From: Kordia algicida OT-1
GTDB taxonomy: Bacteria > Bacteroidota > Bacteroidia > Flavobacteriales > Flavobacteriaceae
Direction: 5' to 3'
Length of the DNA: 64,000 nucleotides
Assembly (NCBI RefSeq): GCF_000154725.1
Contig: NZ_DS544873.1
Coordinates: forward strand, 2,251,537-2,315,536
The notes under the pieces are model-generated. The model saw nothing but the letters and a program-made list of their open reading frames with translations. It did not search any database and was not told the DNA's origin. This document shows positions 1-9,278 of this stretch, one piece after another; the stretch's first letter is position 1; each line of letters opens with the position of its first letter. The position numbers and the translations under genes were made by a program.

Positions 1-286
1 AATTTACCTACTCTATACAATTTTCGGCTCCCTTGAATGTCAAAGCTTTAGATAGATCAATTGTATCTCTACAAATTATTATTGAATTCCAATTGATAAA
101 CATTGCTTTGAATCATTGGGACAAATTTGATACTAAATTGATTTCAAATTGTAAGTTAAATCACCTTTTTCTTCAGGGCTAATTCATCCTTTTTTTTAGG
201 GTCTTTATTGGAAGTGGTTTAAAATAGTTTGTATACATGTAAAATATTAGCAAGTATTCCGTAATTTTTTTTTGAATGATAATCCG

Positions 287-601
287 CTATTGTATCATCC
301 AACAATCAACAGTATCTGCTAAAATGTGTAAGAGCAAGCCAATTCCGAGAATTCGTGTTTTCTTGAAGATTAGAAATCCTACGTAAATGGCAATTGCATA
401 GTAACTGTGTAAGGGATGAAAGTTGATACTACAACGATTCGGGTCAAAGATTGGGGTGGCGAGCAAATGATCGAGATCAATAAGCATGCACAGAAGAAAG
501 ATAAAATACGTGGTTTTCCATGTTTTTCTATACAGAAAAAGTGCTATGAGCAATGGAAAGATAAAATGCAAACCGTAATGCGCAAAAGGTCTCAAAAACA
601 T
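287..601 (-). CDS. DUF6122 family small membrane protein
   Basis: A 104-residue, strongly hydrophobic protein with three to four membrane segments. His and Asp residues recur at helix ends: H8/H12, the D42-L-D44-H45 motif, H62/H65, H92, D96 and D100. This spacing resembles membrane metal-dependent hydrolases of the YdjM type, and the protein matches what I know as DUF6122 in Flavobacteriaceae. Its start codon shares one base with the stop of the upstream WbqC-like gene (TGATG), so the two are translationally coupled. A metal-binding or hydrolase role is inference only; no function is established. Confidence 0.8.
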   Translation of the reverse strand: MFLRPFAHYGLHFIFPLLIALFLYRKTWKTTYFIFLLCMLIDLDHLLATPIFDPNRCSINFHPLHSYYAIAIYVGFLIFKKTRILGIGLLLHILADTVDCWMIQ

Positions 602-1221
602 CAGGAAATAGTTTGCTGTTCCAAATACGCAAGTGCGTTTGTTCCTTCGTTAAATAGCAAATCTAAGATACTTAAGTTTGAAATAAATCCGTGTTTGTTT
701 TCAAAAACCTGTGTGTACTTATCAAAACCGTAATCTGGTTCTTTTTTTACAACTGCTAGTTTTCTAAAATCTTGCATACCAGTAATGATGCTGTGGTATT
801 CTGAAGTTTTAGAAGTTTCTATTTCCAACTGTAAACATTCATTGACAATTTCAATGGTGTCAAAATTCAGATCAATTAAGTGCGTGTATCTTTTTTCAAA
901 AAGCGGTCGTAATTCATCTTCGTAATATTCAAAATAAGGTGAAGTACGGTACGCACTTTCAAGTGATTTCCAATGCAAACGTTGCCAAGCAGTTTCGTTA
1001 GCAATTTGAATTTCTTTATACTTCTGATGTTTTTGCTGTTTATTGTGTCTCACAGGAACATTAAACATCAATTTTCCATTTGCGCCGTAAATATACGTAC
1101 GGTTTCGATAGGTTTGTTTCTGGAAATTATCTTCCATTTCATAGACCAAATGCTCCGTTTTAGCGAACATTACATAATGTGCGATGCTTGGAAAATATGT
1201 GGGATGAGCTATGATATTCAA
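601..1221 (-). CDS. WbqC family protein
   Basis: A 206-residue soluble protein. The N-terminus (HPTYFPSIAHYV near residues 6-17), the central WQRLHWKSLESAYR segment and the FEYYEDEL segment are characteristic of the WbqC-like family. Members are found in polysaccharide gene sets and as stand-alone Bacteroidota genes; the biochemical activity is not settled. Here it lies downstream of lepB and overlaps the DUF6122 gene by one base, the usual flavobacterial arrangement. No signal peptide or membrane segment is visible, so it should be cytoplasmic. Confidence 0.85.
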   Translation of the reverse strand: MNIIAHPTYFPSIAHYVMFAKTEHLVYEMEDNFQKQTYRNRTYIYGANGKLMFNVPVRHNKQQKHQKYKEIQIANETAWQRLHWKSLESAYRTSPYFEYYEDELRPLFEKRYTHLIDLNFDTIEIVNECLQLEIETSKTSEYHSIITGMQDFRKLAVVKKEPDYGFDKYTQVFENKHGFISNLSILDLLFNEGTNALAYLEQQTIS

Positions 1222-1289
1222 TCCTATGGAGTTTATGAGTTTATAAGTTTATGAGTTGAATAGTTTATTTATATAAATAGTGCTTCAAA

Positions 1290-2852
1290 TTACGATTTCG
1301 CCACTTTCTTCTTCTTTCTAAAATAGTTGAATACAAACCAACCTGCCAGCAAAATTAAGAAATATCTAAAGTATGATGTTGGCTCTCCATCGCCACTAAC
1401 AGTTGTAAACAAACGATTCCAACGAATTTTATTAAAAATACCTTTCGCTTTCGTGTCCCAACTCATCCAAACAAAAACTGGTTTTCCGAGTACGTGGTCA
1501 AATGGAACAAATCCCCAACTTCTAGAGTCTTGCGAGTTTCCTCGATTGTCTCCCATCATCCAATAGTAATCTTGCTCAAATGTGTATGAAGTAATTACCT
1601 TTCCATCAATTTTGATTTGATTGTCTTCTACAGTTAAATTTTTCCCTTCATATTCTGAAATTGCTCTTTTGTATACAGGAATATTATCCATAGTTAATTG
1701 TACCGTTTGTCCTGCATACGGAATTTCAATTGGTCCATATTGGTAGTTATTCCATTGATAGTTTTCACTTTGAGGAAAAACATCGGTTCGTACTCCTTTT
1801 TCTAACTTCATTTTTTCAACAGCAGCGACATTTGGATGATTTTTTAAGTCTTCTGCTGTCTTTTCAGTCATTCCAAAAAAGATATATGTATTGTTTCCTT
1901 GTGAATATATATCATCTGTAATGTCGTAGCGATCGTGTAAATATTGCTTTGAAAACGATCTTCCTTTCGATTGTACATAATAGCTAAATTGCAACTTTGC
2001 ACGCTCCGGAAGCACATTTTTCTTTCCATCAATATATACATAACCATCTCTTACTTCTAGCTTATCGCCTGGCAAACCAACACAGCGTTTTACATAGTTA
2101 GAACGTTTGTCCAACGGTTTGTACATCGTTTTACTATTCGGATTGTCAATTACGGTAAGTGTATCTACTGGCCAATTAAAAACTACAATATCATTTCGTT
2201 CAATGATTTCAAATCCTGGAAATCTATAGTATGGCAATTGCGGTTCTTTCATGTATGATTTCATTCCCGTAAACGGAATGGCATCGTGCACCATTGGCAA
2301 AGCTACTGTAGTCATTGGTGTTCGTGCGCCATAATGTATTTTACTTACGAATAGAAAATCACCAACCAACAATGTTTTTTCTAACGATGATGTTGGTATC
2401 ACAAACGGTTGCATGACATACGTATGTACCAATGTTGCCGCAACAACTGCAAACAAAATAGAAGCAATCCACTCGCCTGCTGTTGTTCTTGGTTTTAAGC
2501 TTCTTTCGTGTACATATTCTACGTCTAACATATAGTTTACGTAGTAAATGTAAAACCCAAGTGTTACAACAACTAAAATCGTTTCATAACGTTCTGTGCG
2601 CCCAAAGCTACGAATGGTTTCTACCCAAAGTACTGGAAATACAATCAACTGAACAATTGGAATGAATAGTAAAATTACCCAATACCATTCTTTTGGTCGG
2701 TTGATAATTTTCATGAGTACAAATGCATTGTATATTGGAACTAAAGCTTCCCAAGCTTTTCTACCAGCTTTTACGTAGAGTTTCCAAGTTCCTAAAAAGT
2801 GAATGATTTGAACGAGGAAGAAAAATATTAAAAATGCTTGCGTAAACGTCAT
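1290..2852 (-). CDS. lepB: Signal peptidase I
   Basis: Cleaves signal peptides from exported proteins at the outer face of the inner membrane, using a Ser/Lys dyad. At 520 residues it is the long Bacteroidota form. Several hydrophobic segments fill residues 1-110, then a membrane anchor near 128-150. The catalytic serine is S156 in IPTSSLEKTL, the general-base lysine is K255 in YVKRCVGLPGD, and the GDNRGNSQDSR signature lies at 434-444. A further membrane segment closes the protein (about 498-511), followed by a lysine-rich tail. It sits between dapB and the WbqC-like gene on the same strand. Confidence 0.95.
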   Translation of the reverse strand: MTFTQAFLIFFFLVQIIHFLGTWKLYVKAGRKAWEALVPIYNAFVLMKIINRPKEWYWVILLFIPIVQLIVFPVLWVETIRSFGRTERYETILVVVTLGFYIYYVNYMLDVEYVHERSLKPRTTAGEWIASILFAVVAATLVHTYVMQPFVIPTSSLEKTLLVGDFLFVSKIHYGARTPMTTVALPMVHDAIPFTGMKSYMKEPQLPYYRFPGFEIIERNDIVVFNWPVDTLTVIDNPNSKTMYKPLDKRSNYVKRCVGLPGDKLEVRDGYVYIDGKKNVLPERAKLQFSYYVQSKGRSFSKQYLHDRYDITDDIYSQGNNTYIFFGMTEKTAEDLKNHPNVAAVEKMKLEKGVRTDVFPQSENYQWNNYQYGPIEIPYAGQTVQLTMDNIPVYKRAISEYEGKNLTVEDNQIKIDGKVITSYTFEQDYYWMMGDNRGNSQDSRSWGFVPFDHVLGKPVFVWMSWDTKAKGIFNKIRWNRLFTTVSGDGEPTSYFRYFLILLAGWFVFNYFRKKKKVAKS

Positions 2853-2942
2853 TTTTTGTTTGTTTAATGATTCAATTTTGCACTGAATCCTGTTTGGTTA
2901 TTTACAAATATATAAACCGAAAGGTACTATATTTTATATTTA

Positions 2943-3644
2943 TTATATGTTTAACACGTCTTTCATCGTGTACACGCCTTTTTTATCCTGAATCCATTCT
3001 GCGGCAACAACGGCACCAAGAGCAAATCCTTCACGATTGTGCGCTTCATGTTTAATGGAAATACTGTCTATAGAAGATGTGTATGTGATTTCGTGTGTTC
3101 CAGGAACTTCTGGAATACGTTTGGCAACGATTGGAAGTGTTACGTCATTGGTAGAACCGTCAAGTTTCCAATCATTATATTTTGTATGTTGAATGATGCC
3201 TTCTGCGAGTGTGATTGCCGTTCCGCTTGGTGCATCCAATTTTTTAGTGTGATGAATTTCTTCAATATTTACTTTGTAATCTTCTAATTGAGACATCATT
3301 TTTGCCAAGTATGCGTTCATCTCAAAGAAAATATTTACGCCAAGGCTAAAATTTGATGCATAGATAAACGCGCCATTTTTCGTTTCACACATATTCACAA
3401 CGTCGTCATATTGTTCCAACCAACCTGTAGTTCCAGAAATAACGGGAATTTGGTGTTTGATACAATGTGTAATGTTCTGATATGCAGCAGACGGAATACT
3501 GAAGTCAATAGCGACATCTACGGAAGTGAAATCAAACGAACTAATATCACTTGAAATTTTGTGCACAATTGAATGTCCTCTTTTGAGCGCAATTTTCTCA
3601 ATTTCCTTTCCCATTCTTCCATAACCGAGCAATGCAATGTTCAT
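2943..3644 (-). CDS. dapB: 4-hydroxy-tetrahydrodipicolinate reductase
   Basis: Reduces 4-hydroxy-tetrahydrodipicolinate with NAD(P)H in the diaminopimelate/lysine pathway, which feeds peptidoglycan. The Rossmann loop GYGRMGKEI is at residues 7-15, GTTGW at 71-75, the catalytic HHTKKLDAPSGTA segment at 131-143 (H131/H132, K135) and the C-terminal hydrophobic tetramerisation part follows. At 233 residues it is slightly shorter than the roughly 270-residue proteobacterial enzyme, as is normal in Bacteroidota. dapD of the same pathway lies about 13 kb away, also on the minus strand but in another transcription unit. Confidence 0.95.
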   Translation of the reverse strand: MNIALLGYGRMGKEIEKIALKRGHSIVHKISSDISSFDFTSVDVAIDFSIPSAAYQNITHCIKHQIPVISGTTGWLEQYDDVVNMCETKNGAFIYASNFSLGVNIFFEMNAYLAKMMSQLEDYKVNIEEIHHTKKLDAPSGTAITLAEGIIQHTKYNDWKLDGSTNDVTLPIVAKRIPEVPGTHEITYTSSIDSISIKHEAHNREGFALGAVVAAEWIQDKKGVYTMKDVLNI

Positions 3645-3674
3645 ATTCTGTTGTTTTTGAAAGTGCTACAGCAA

Positions 3675-4307
3675 CTAAAATTTGAAGTTGAGTGTGAGTC
3701 CCAAATTTCGATTAAAATCGATTTCATTTTGGTCAATATGCGGACGTACTGAAAGATCGTCACTTACGTTAAATTGCAGTAAATGCGCGTCAACATTGGC
3801 ATCAACGATATTTAATACATACGCAATTACGGTGAGAAGCAATGATAAATCACGATTTCGCTGATAGAATTCTTGTGCATCAATTAAAGCGTCATTATCA
3901 GCGACGATTCCTTGAAATTCATCGTCATTAAAACCAGCCAAACGTCTTTTGTAAGCTGTTCGGTAACGGTTGTAATTTTTGTTGTTGTCTACATAAAAAT
4001 AAATTCCGGTTCCAAGTGCCGCATATACGATAGGAATTTTCCAGTATTTTTTGTTGTATGCTTGTCCCAAACCTGGCAAGATAGCAGAGTAAAATGCAGC
4101 TTTTGATGGCGATAGCGGATCTATGACCTTTTTTTCATCTACTACAGAAGCATTGTCAATCTTTAATTCAGATGCTTCTGTCGTTTGCTCCTTCTTCGTT
4201 GTCTCTGTCGTTTTTGTTTCCTCTGTTTTTTCTTTTTCTTCTTGTGACCAAGTTATTTGGCAAGCAAAACATAGAAAACAAATTGCTACAATGATTTTAT
4301 TTCCCAC
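3675..4307 (-). CDS. DUF5683 domain-containing protein
   Basis: A 210-residue exported protein. A cleavable signal peptide covers about residues 1-21, followed by a Glu/Lys/Thr-rich linker and then the DUF5683 region (SPSKAAFYSAILPGLGQAYN) with two hydrophobic segments. The same domain occurs in small membrane proteins next to parB in Bacteroidota. Its start overlaps the parB stop by 11 bases, so it is translated from the parAB message. Function is unknown; the genomic link to chromosome segregation and envelope genes is positional only. Confidence 0.85.
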   Translation of the reverse strand: MGNKIIVAICFLCFACQITWSQEEKEKTEETKTTETTKKEQTTEASELKIDNASVVDEKKVIDPLSPSKAAFYSAILPGLGQAYNKKYWKIPIVYAALGTGIYFYVDNNKNYNRYRTAYKRRLAGFNDDEFQGIVADNDALIDAQEFYQRNRDLSLLLTVIAYVLNIVDANVDAHLLQFNVSDDLSVRPHIDQNEIDFNRNLGLTLNFKF

Positions 4308-5202
4308 TCTTTAGTAATTTTTTAATTCGTGAAAAGTCTTCTTCAGAATGAAAAGGAATGGTAATTTTTCCTTTTCCATTTTTCCCAACTTTCACATCAA
4401 CTTTGTGTCCAAAATATTCTGAGAAATCACGAATTCCTTTTTTTACGAACTTCGGAACGTTTTCTTTTTCAGTTATTGGCGCGTCAATGGTTTTGTCTTT
4501 TTTGTAATTCTTCACCATTTCTTCTGTGTCACGAACAGAAAGTGATTTGGAAAGAATCATTTCGTAGATTTCCAATTGATCGTTTGTATTTTCAATATTT
4601 ACTAACGCACGTCCGTGTCCCATGCTTAGAAAACCATCGCGCATTCCTGTTTGAATGATTGGATCTAGTTTGAGTAAACGTAAGTAGTTGGCAATAGTAG
4701 AACGTTTTTTACCAACACGTTGACTCATTTGTTCTTGTGTGAGACTAATTTCGTCAATTAATCGTTGATATGACAGTGCAATTTCTATCGGATCTAAGTC
4801 AGCACGCTGAATGTTTTCTACCAACGCCATTTCTAGCGATTCCTGATCGTTTGCAATACGCACATATGCAGGAATGGTTTCTAAACCAATAAGTTTTGAA
4901 GCTCTAAAACGACGTTCACCAGAAACCAATTGGTATTTTTCAAAACCTAGTTTGCGAACTGTAATTGGCTGAATAACACCTAATTCTTTGATGGATGAAG
5001 CTAATTCACGAAGTGTTTCTTCATTAAAATTTGTACGTGGTTGAAACGGATTTACTTCAATGGTACCAATTGCCAATTCGACAATATTCCCCACAACTTT
5101 GTCTGCATTTTTGTCAGAAACTGAAGTAATATCATTTTCAGGATCTTTCAGTAATGCAGATAAACCTCTACCTAATGCTTGTTTTTTTGTTGCCTTCGCC
5201 AT
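4297..5202 (-). CDS. parB: Chromosome partitioning protein ParB
   Basis: Binds centromere-like parS sites and spreads as a CTP-dependent clamp to direct origin segregation together with ParA. The 301-residue protein has the NPFQPR motif (51-56), the CTP-binding GERRFRAS box (95-102), the ENIQR motif (129-133) and a helix-turn-helix around 154-176 (LTQEQMSQRVGKKRSTIANY). A basic C-terminal dimerisation part follows. It lies five bases after parA and overlaps the DUF5683 gene. No good parS was found next to it; a weak 13/16 match lies at 59662-59677. Confidence 0.95.
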   Translation of the reverse strand: MAKATKKQALGRGLSALLKDPENDITSVSDKNADKVVGNIVELAIGTIEVNPFQPRTNFNEETLRELASSIKELGVIQPITVRKLGFEKYQLVSGERRFRASKLIGLETIPAYVRIANDQESLEMALVENIQRADLDPIEIALSYQRLIDEISLTQEQMSQRVGKKRSTIANYLRLLKLDPIIQTGMRDGFLSMGHGRALVNIENTNDQLEIYEMILSKSLSVRDTEEMVKNYKKDKTIDAPITEKENVPKFVKKGIRDFSEYFGHKVDVKVGKNGKGKITIPFHSEEDFSRIKKLLKSGK

Positions 5203-5207
5203 AAATC

Positions 5208-5978
5208 TTATTTACCACTGTTTTTCTTTATTACTTCATGAGCTAAGCTTAAATAATTGGTGGCACCTTTACTACTTGCATCATAGTTAATAATGCTTTC
5301 TCCGTAACTTGGCGCTTCACTTAGCCTTACATTTCGTTGAATGATGGTTGAAAATACCATATCGTTGAAATGTTTTTGCACTTCTTCTACTACTTGGTTT
5401 GATAAGCGTAAACGCGAATCGTACATAGTAAGTAGCAATCCTTCAATGTCTAATGCAGGATTATGTATTTTTTGAACACTTTTTATCGTGTTTAATAATT
5501 TTCCTAAACCTTCTAATGCAAAGTATTCACATTGTATTGGAATCATTACTGCATCTGCGGCAGTTAGTGCATTTAAGGTTAATAATCCTAATGATGGTGC
5601 GCAATCAATTAAAATATAATCGTATTGATCTTTAATTGGTTTGAGCGCTTTACGCAACATATATTCGCGTTGGTCTTTGTCTACCAATTCAATTTCAATA
5701 GCAACCAAATCTATATGTGCTGGAATGATGCTTAAGTTTGGGGAACTTGTTTCCATCACTACATCAGCAGCGTTTACCGTGTGTTCCAACAGTTGGTACG
5801 TACCTTTTTCAATACTTTCCACATCAATGCCCAACCCAGAAGTTGCGTTTGCTTGCGGATCTGCATCAATCAATAATACTTTCTTTTCAAGTACACCTAA
5901 TGACGCGGCTAGGTTGACAGATGTTGTTGTTTTTCCAACGCCGCCTTTTTGATTTGCAATAGCAATTATTTTGCCCAT
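5208..5978 (-). CDS. parA: Chromosome partitioning ATPase ParA
   Basis: Deviant-Walker ATPase (ParA/Soj) that moves ParB-parS complexes along the nucleoid. At 256 residues it is the short chromosomal type without an N-terminal DNA-binding domain. The deviant Walker A box KGGVGKTT is at 11-18, DADPQANAT at about 39-47, and the CAPSLG segment of Walker B follows. It is first gene of the parA-parB-DUF5683 run; about 100 bases upstream a strong hairpin terminator separates it from the M16 protease gene on the same strand. Confidence 0.95.
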   Translation of the reverse strand: MGKIIAIANQKGGVGKTTTSVNLAASLGVLEKKVLLIDADPQANATSGLGIDVESIEKGTYQLLEHTVNAADVVMETSSPNLSIIPAHIDLVAIEIELVDKDQREYMLRKALKPIKDQYDYILIDCAPSLGLLTLNALTAADAVMIPIQCEYFALEGLGKLLNTIKSVQKIHNPALDIEGLLLTMYDSRLRLSNQVVEEVQKHFNDMVFSTIIQRNVRLSEAPSYGESIINYDASSKGATNYLSLAHEVIKKNSGK

Positions 5979-6082
5979 GTTTTGTTTGAGGATTTTAAGC
6001 GATAAAAATACAATTATTATTCAGTTAATGAAATGAAAATTATTAACAAACGTGATAATGTTTCGTTAAAAAGACACATAAG

Positions 6083-6113
6083 AAAACCGCTCAGAAATTT
6101 CTAAGCGGTTTTT
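6083..6113 (-). terminator. Intrinsic terminator after the M16 protease gene
   Basis: AAAACCGCT and AGCGGTTTT form a near-perfect stem around the self-complementary AGAAATTTCT, flanked by A and T runs, so it can work in both directions. It lies just downstream of the M16 gene and upstream of parA on the same strand, ending protease transcription before the parAB unit. Confidence 0.85.
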
Positions 6114-6137
6114 GATACATTTTATGGTTTTATGATT

Positions 6138-8989
6138 TTATTTTTCTGGATTGTGAATTCCTAAAATATAATCGCCATCTAAGTATTTTTTGGCAACACT
6201 TTGAACGTCTTTTAGCGTCACTGCTTGAACCGCTTCTTCAAATTTCAACATTCGGTTAACGTCTCTTTTTTGATAGTCTGAATTAGATAAGTAACGCAAC
6301 CAATATCTGTTCTTTTTGATTTGCTCTTTGTTATCTAATAGCGTAGATTCTTTTACTTTGTTTAAATCTTTTTCCGTGGGTCCGTTATCAATGATAGCCT
6401 GTAATTCTGCTAGAGCAGCATCTTTTAGTTTGTCTACATTTTCAGGTCCGCAAGGGAACGAAATTCTAAAGTTAAACCAGTCGTACGGATGGCTACTAAT
6501 ATTTCCGGATGCGCTTGCACCATAAACGCCACCTTCTTCTTCCCTGAGTTTTTCAATGAGTTTGATGCTTAAGATTTCTCCTAAAAATTGCATTGCAATC
6601 GCATCTTTTCTGTTGTAATCAGCTTCTCCATTGAAAATGATTTGCACAGAACTTTTAGGATCTTCTCCTTTTTCTATAATTTTTGTATGTTTTCCGGTCA
6701 ACGGTCGGAATGACGAGAATTTTGGTGTTTCATTCGAATTTTTCCCTGGCAAACTCGCTAAGTATTTTGTAGCATATTCTTCTAGTTTTTGTTCATTTAT
6801 ATTCCCAACAAAGTAAAAATTGAAATCTCCCGCATCAGCAAAACGTTCTAGGTATTTTCGTATGCCAAGTCATAATCGCTTGCATCCATCATTTCTGGCG
6901 TTGGAAATCCTCGGTATCTTGGATTTTTACCATTCATAAATTTCCCCATTTCAAATTGGAAATAAAACTGAGGACTTTTCATCATGTTGGTTAAAAACCC
7001 TTTTTGCTTCGTTATAAAGCTGTTATATGCTTTTTCGTCTTTGTTTAATTTCGTGAAGTATAAGTGTGTCATTTGGAATAAGGTTTCCAAATCTTTTGGT
7101 GTCGCACTTCCGTTAAATCCTTCTCTGTACGAACCAATGTATGGAGAAACTCTGGCAATTTTTCCAGACATCATTTTGCGGATATCAATTTTTGATAATC
7201 CATTGACGCCAGCTTCTGCCAATCCGCCACTTGCAAATCCAATAGCTTTGTAATCTTCGTCGCTATATAATGAGCTTCCTCCGTAACTGAACGCTGAGAA
7301 TAATACTTCATCATTTTTGAAATCTGTTTTCTTGTAAATCACTTTTGCGCCATTGCTCAATGTTAATGTTGTTACACCAATAGCGTCGTTTGTGGTTTTG
7401 TTTGTTATTTTTCCAGCTGGTGGCAACGTAGATATTAGACTGTTTCCAACTGCTTTATCTTCGTATGGTTGTAAGTCTTTTGTTTTTACTGATTTTAAAA
7501 CATCTAGCACTTGCGCTTCTGTAATTTTTGGTGTGTCTTCTTTTTCTGGTCCTGTCAATACAATTACTGTATTTGTGTCTCTAATGTATTGATTGATAAG
7601 TTTGTTTACTTCTTCCAGTTTTATGGTTGGAATTTGCTCATTGTAGAATTTGTGTGTCCAATCCATAGATGGAATTGGTCTTCCTGATAAAAAGTTACTC
7701 ACATATCTTCCAACTATTCGTGAAGATTCCATTTTGTCTCTGTCTTTGTAAGCTTTATCAATTCTTGCAAGCATACTTTTTTTAGCTCTTTCAAATTCTC
7801 CTTGTTTGAAACCGTATTTTTTTACACGTTCATTTTCTTCTAATAAAGCTGTTAATGCTTTTAATTGTCCATCTGGAGCAGACATTGCCATAGATTGATA
7901 TGCTTCTTTGCTTCTCGCCCACGTTCCGCCATGATAAGTAGAACCAAATACAAATGGTGGATTTTCAGATTCTGTCAGTTCGCTCAAACGGTTATTTATC
8001 ATTTGAGAAAATAATCCTTGAACCATTTGTTTTCTGTAATCTTCTTCTGTTTTTACTTTTTCAGGAACGCCTAAATCTTTGAATAATACTTGAACTTGCG
8101 CAAAAGATGCTTCTTTATCAGTTTCAATCGCAATTAAGGTTTCTTCATGATTTTTTACTTCATGGGAAACTCTTGGCTTCGGATTTTTTGCTGCTGGAAT
8201 TTTACCAAAGTGCGATTTGATTTTTTCCTCCAATACAGCAACATCAACATCTCCTACAGCAATGACTGCCATTAAATCTGGACGATACCAATCTTTATAG
8301 AAACGTCTTAAACTTTCATACTCAAAGTTTTCTAGGTTTTCTTTCGTTCCAATTGGCAAACGTTTTGCATACTTTGAACCGTACATAATTTTAGGAAGAT
8401 ATTTTTGCAACATACGTTCGTTAGCACCTTTTCCTAAACGATATTCTTCCAATACAACACCTCTTTCATTGTCAATTTCTTCATCAGTTAATAATGCATT
8501 GTGCGCCCAATCTTCTATGATTTGAAACCCTTTTTCTAGTTTTTCAGGATCGTCACTTGGTATTGGTAAAATGTAAACGGTTTCATCAAAACTTGTATAG
8601 GCGTTTAAGTGCGCTCCAAACTTCACACCAATACTTTGAAGGTAATCAACAAGTTCGTTCTTTTTAAAGTTTTTTGTTCCGTTGAAATTCATGTGTTCCA
8701 TAAAATGCGCCAATCCGAGTTGATCTTCATCTTCAAGAATAGAACCTGCATTTACTACCAGACGCAATTCTACTTTATTTTCAGGCTTTCCGTTGTTTCT
8801 GATGTAATAAGTAAGTCCGTTAGATAACTTTCCAATTTTCACATTTGGATCTGTTGGAATGGTCGTTCCGTCCAAATTGAATGCTGCAATCTCTTTTTTG
8901 ATACTTTGTTGTGATTGTGCAGTTGTAGTATGCAAACCGCTTATACTCAGCATGAGTATCAACCCAAATAGATACCTGTATTTTTTCAT
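6138..8989 (-). pseudogene. M16 (insulinase/pitrilysin) zinc metallopeptidase, broken by one frameshift
   Basis: Exported zinc peptidase of the two-repeat M16 type. The N-terminal piece (6848-8989) has a signal peptide (about 1-24) and the inverted zinc motif HFMEH at residues 95-99, with the third-ligand glutamate near E181/E182. It stops after ASDYDLAYENT. The reading continues in another frame as KYLERFADAGDFNFY and runs to 6138. Adding one T to the four-T run at 6855-6858 (plus strand) restores an uninterrupted product of about 950 residues, the normal family length. Either the gene is newly inactivated or the base was lost in sequencing. All catalytic residues are in the first piece. Confidence 0.85.
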
Positions 8990-9278
8990 GATTTTAGTTT
9001 TGATTATTTTGATCTGTTTAAAAATAGCACATATTGTTACAAATTTTGACTCTAAATGCTAAACTTTAACATTAAATTGTAAGTTTTATACTGCAAATTG
9101 AAATTTTACCTTTTTAAAAGGACTAAAAATGTTGCTTAAAAAGTCGTGTAAGTTAAAAATTCATAATTTTTGAAGTTTGCATCTAAAAAAGATTATTTTT
9201 GGTCGAAATTTTAACAATTACAACACTTCATTTTTTTAATGGAAAGTATTGTTATCGTTAATATTAGTCATACTATTT

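Noticed and set aside
416..733. A plus-strand open frame of 105 codons across the DUF6122/WbqC junction
   Set aside because: Lies opposite two real overlapping genes and has no recognisable protein features.
6848..6862. Programmed frameshift in the M16 gene
   Set aside because: No classical slippery heptamer with stimulating structure is evident, and the family is normally made as one open frame.
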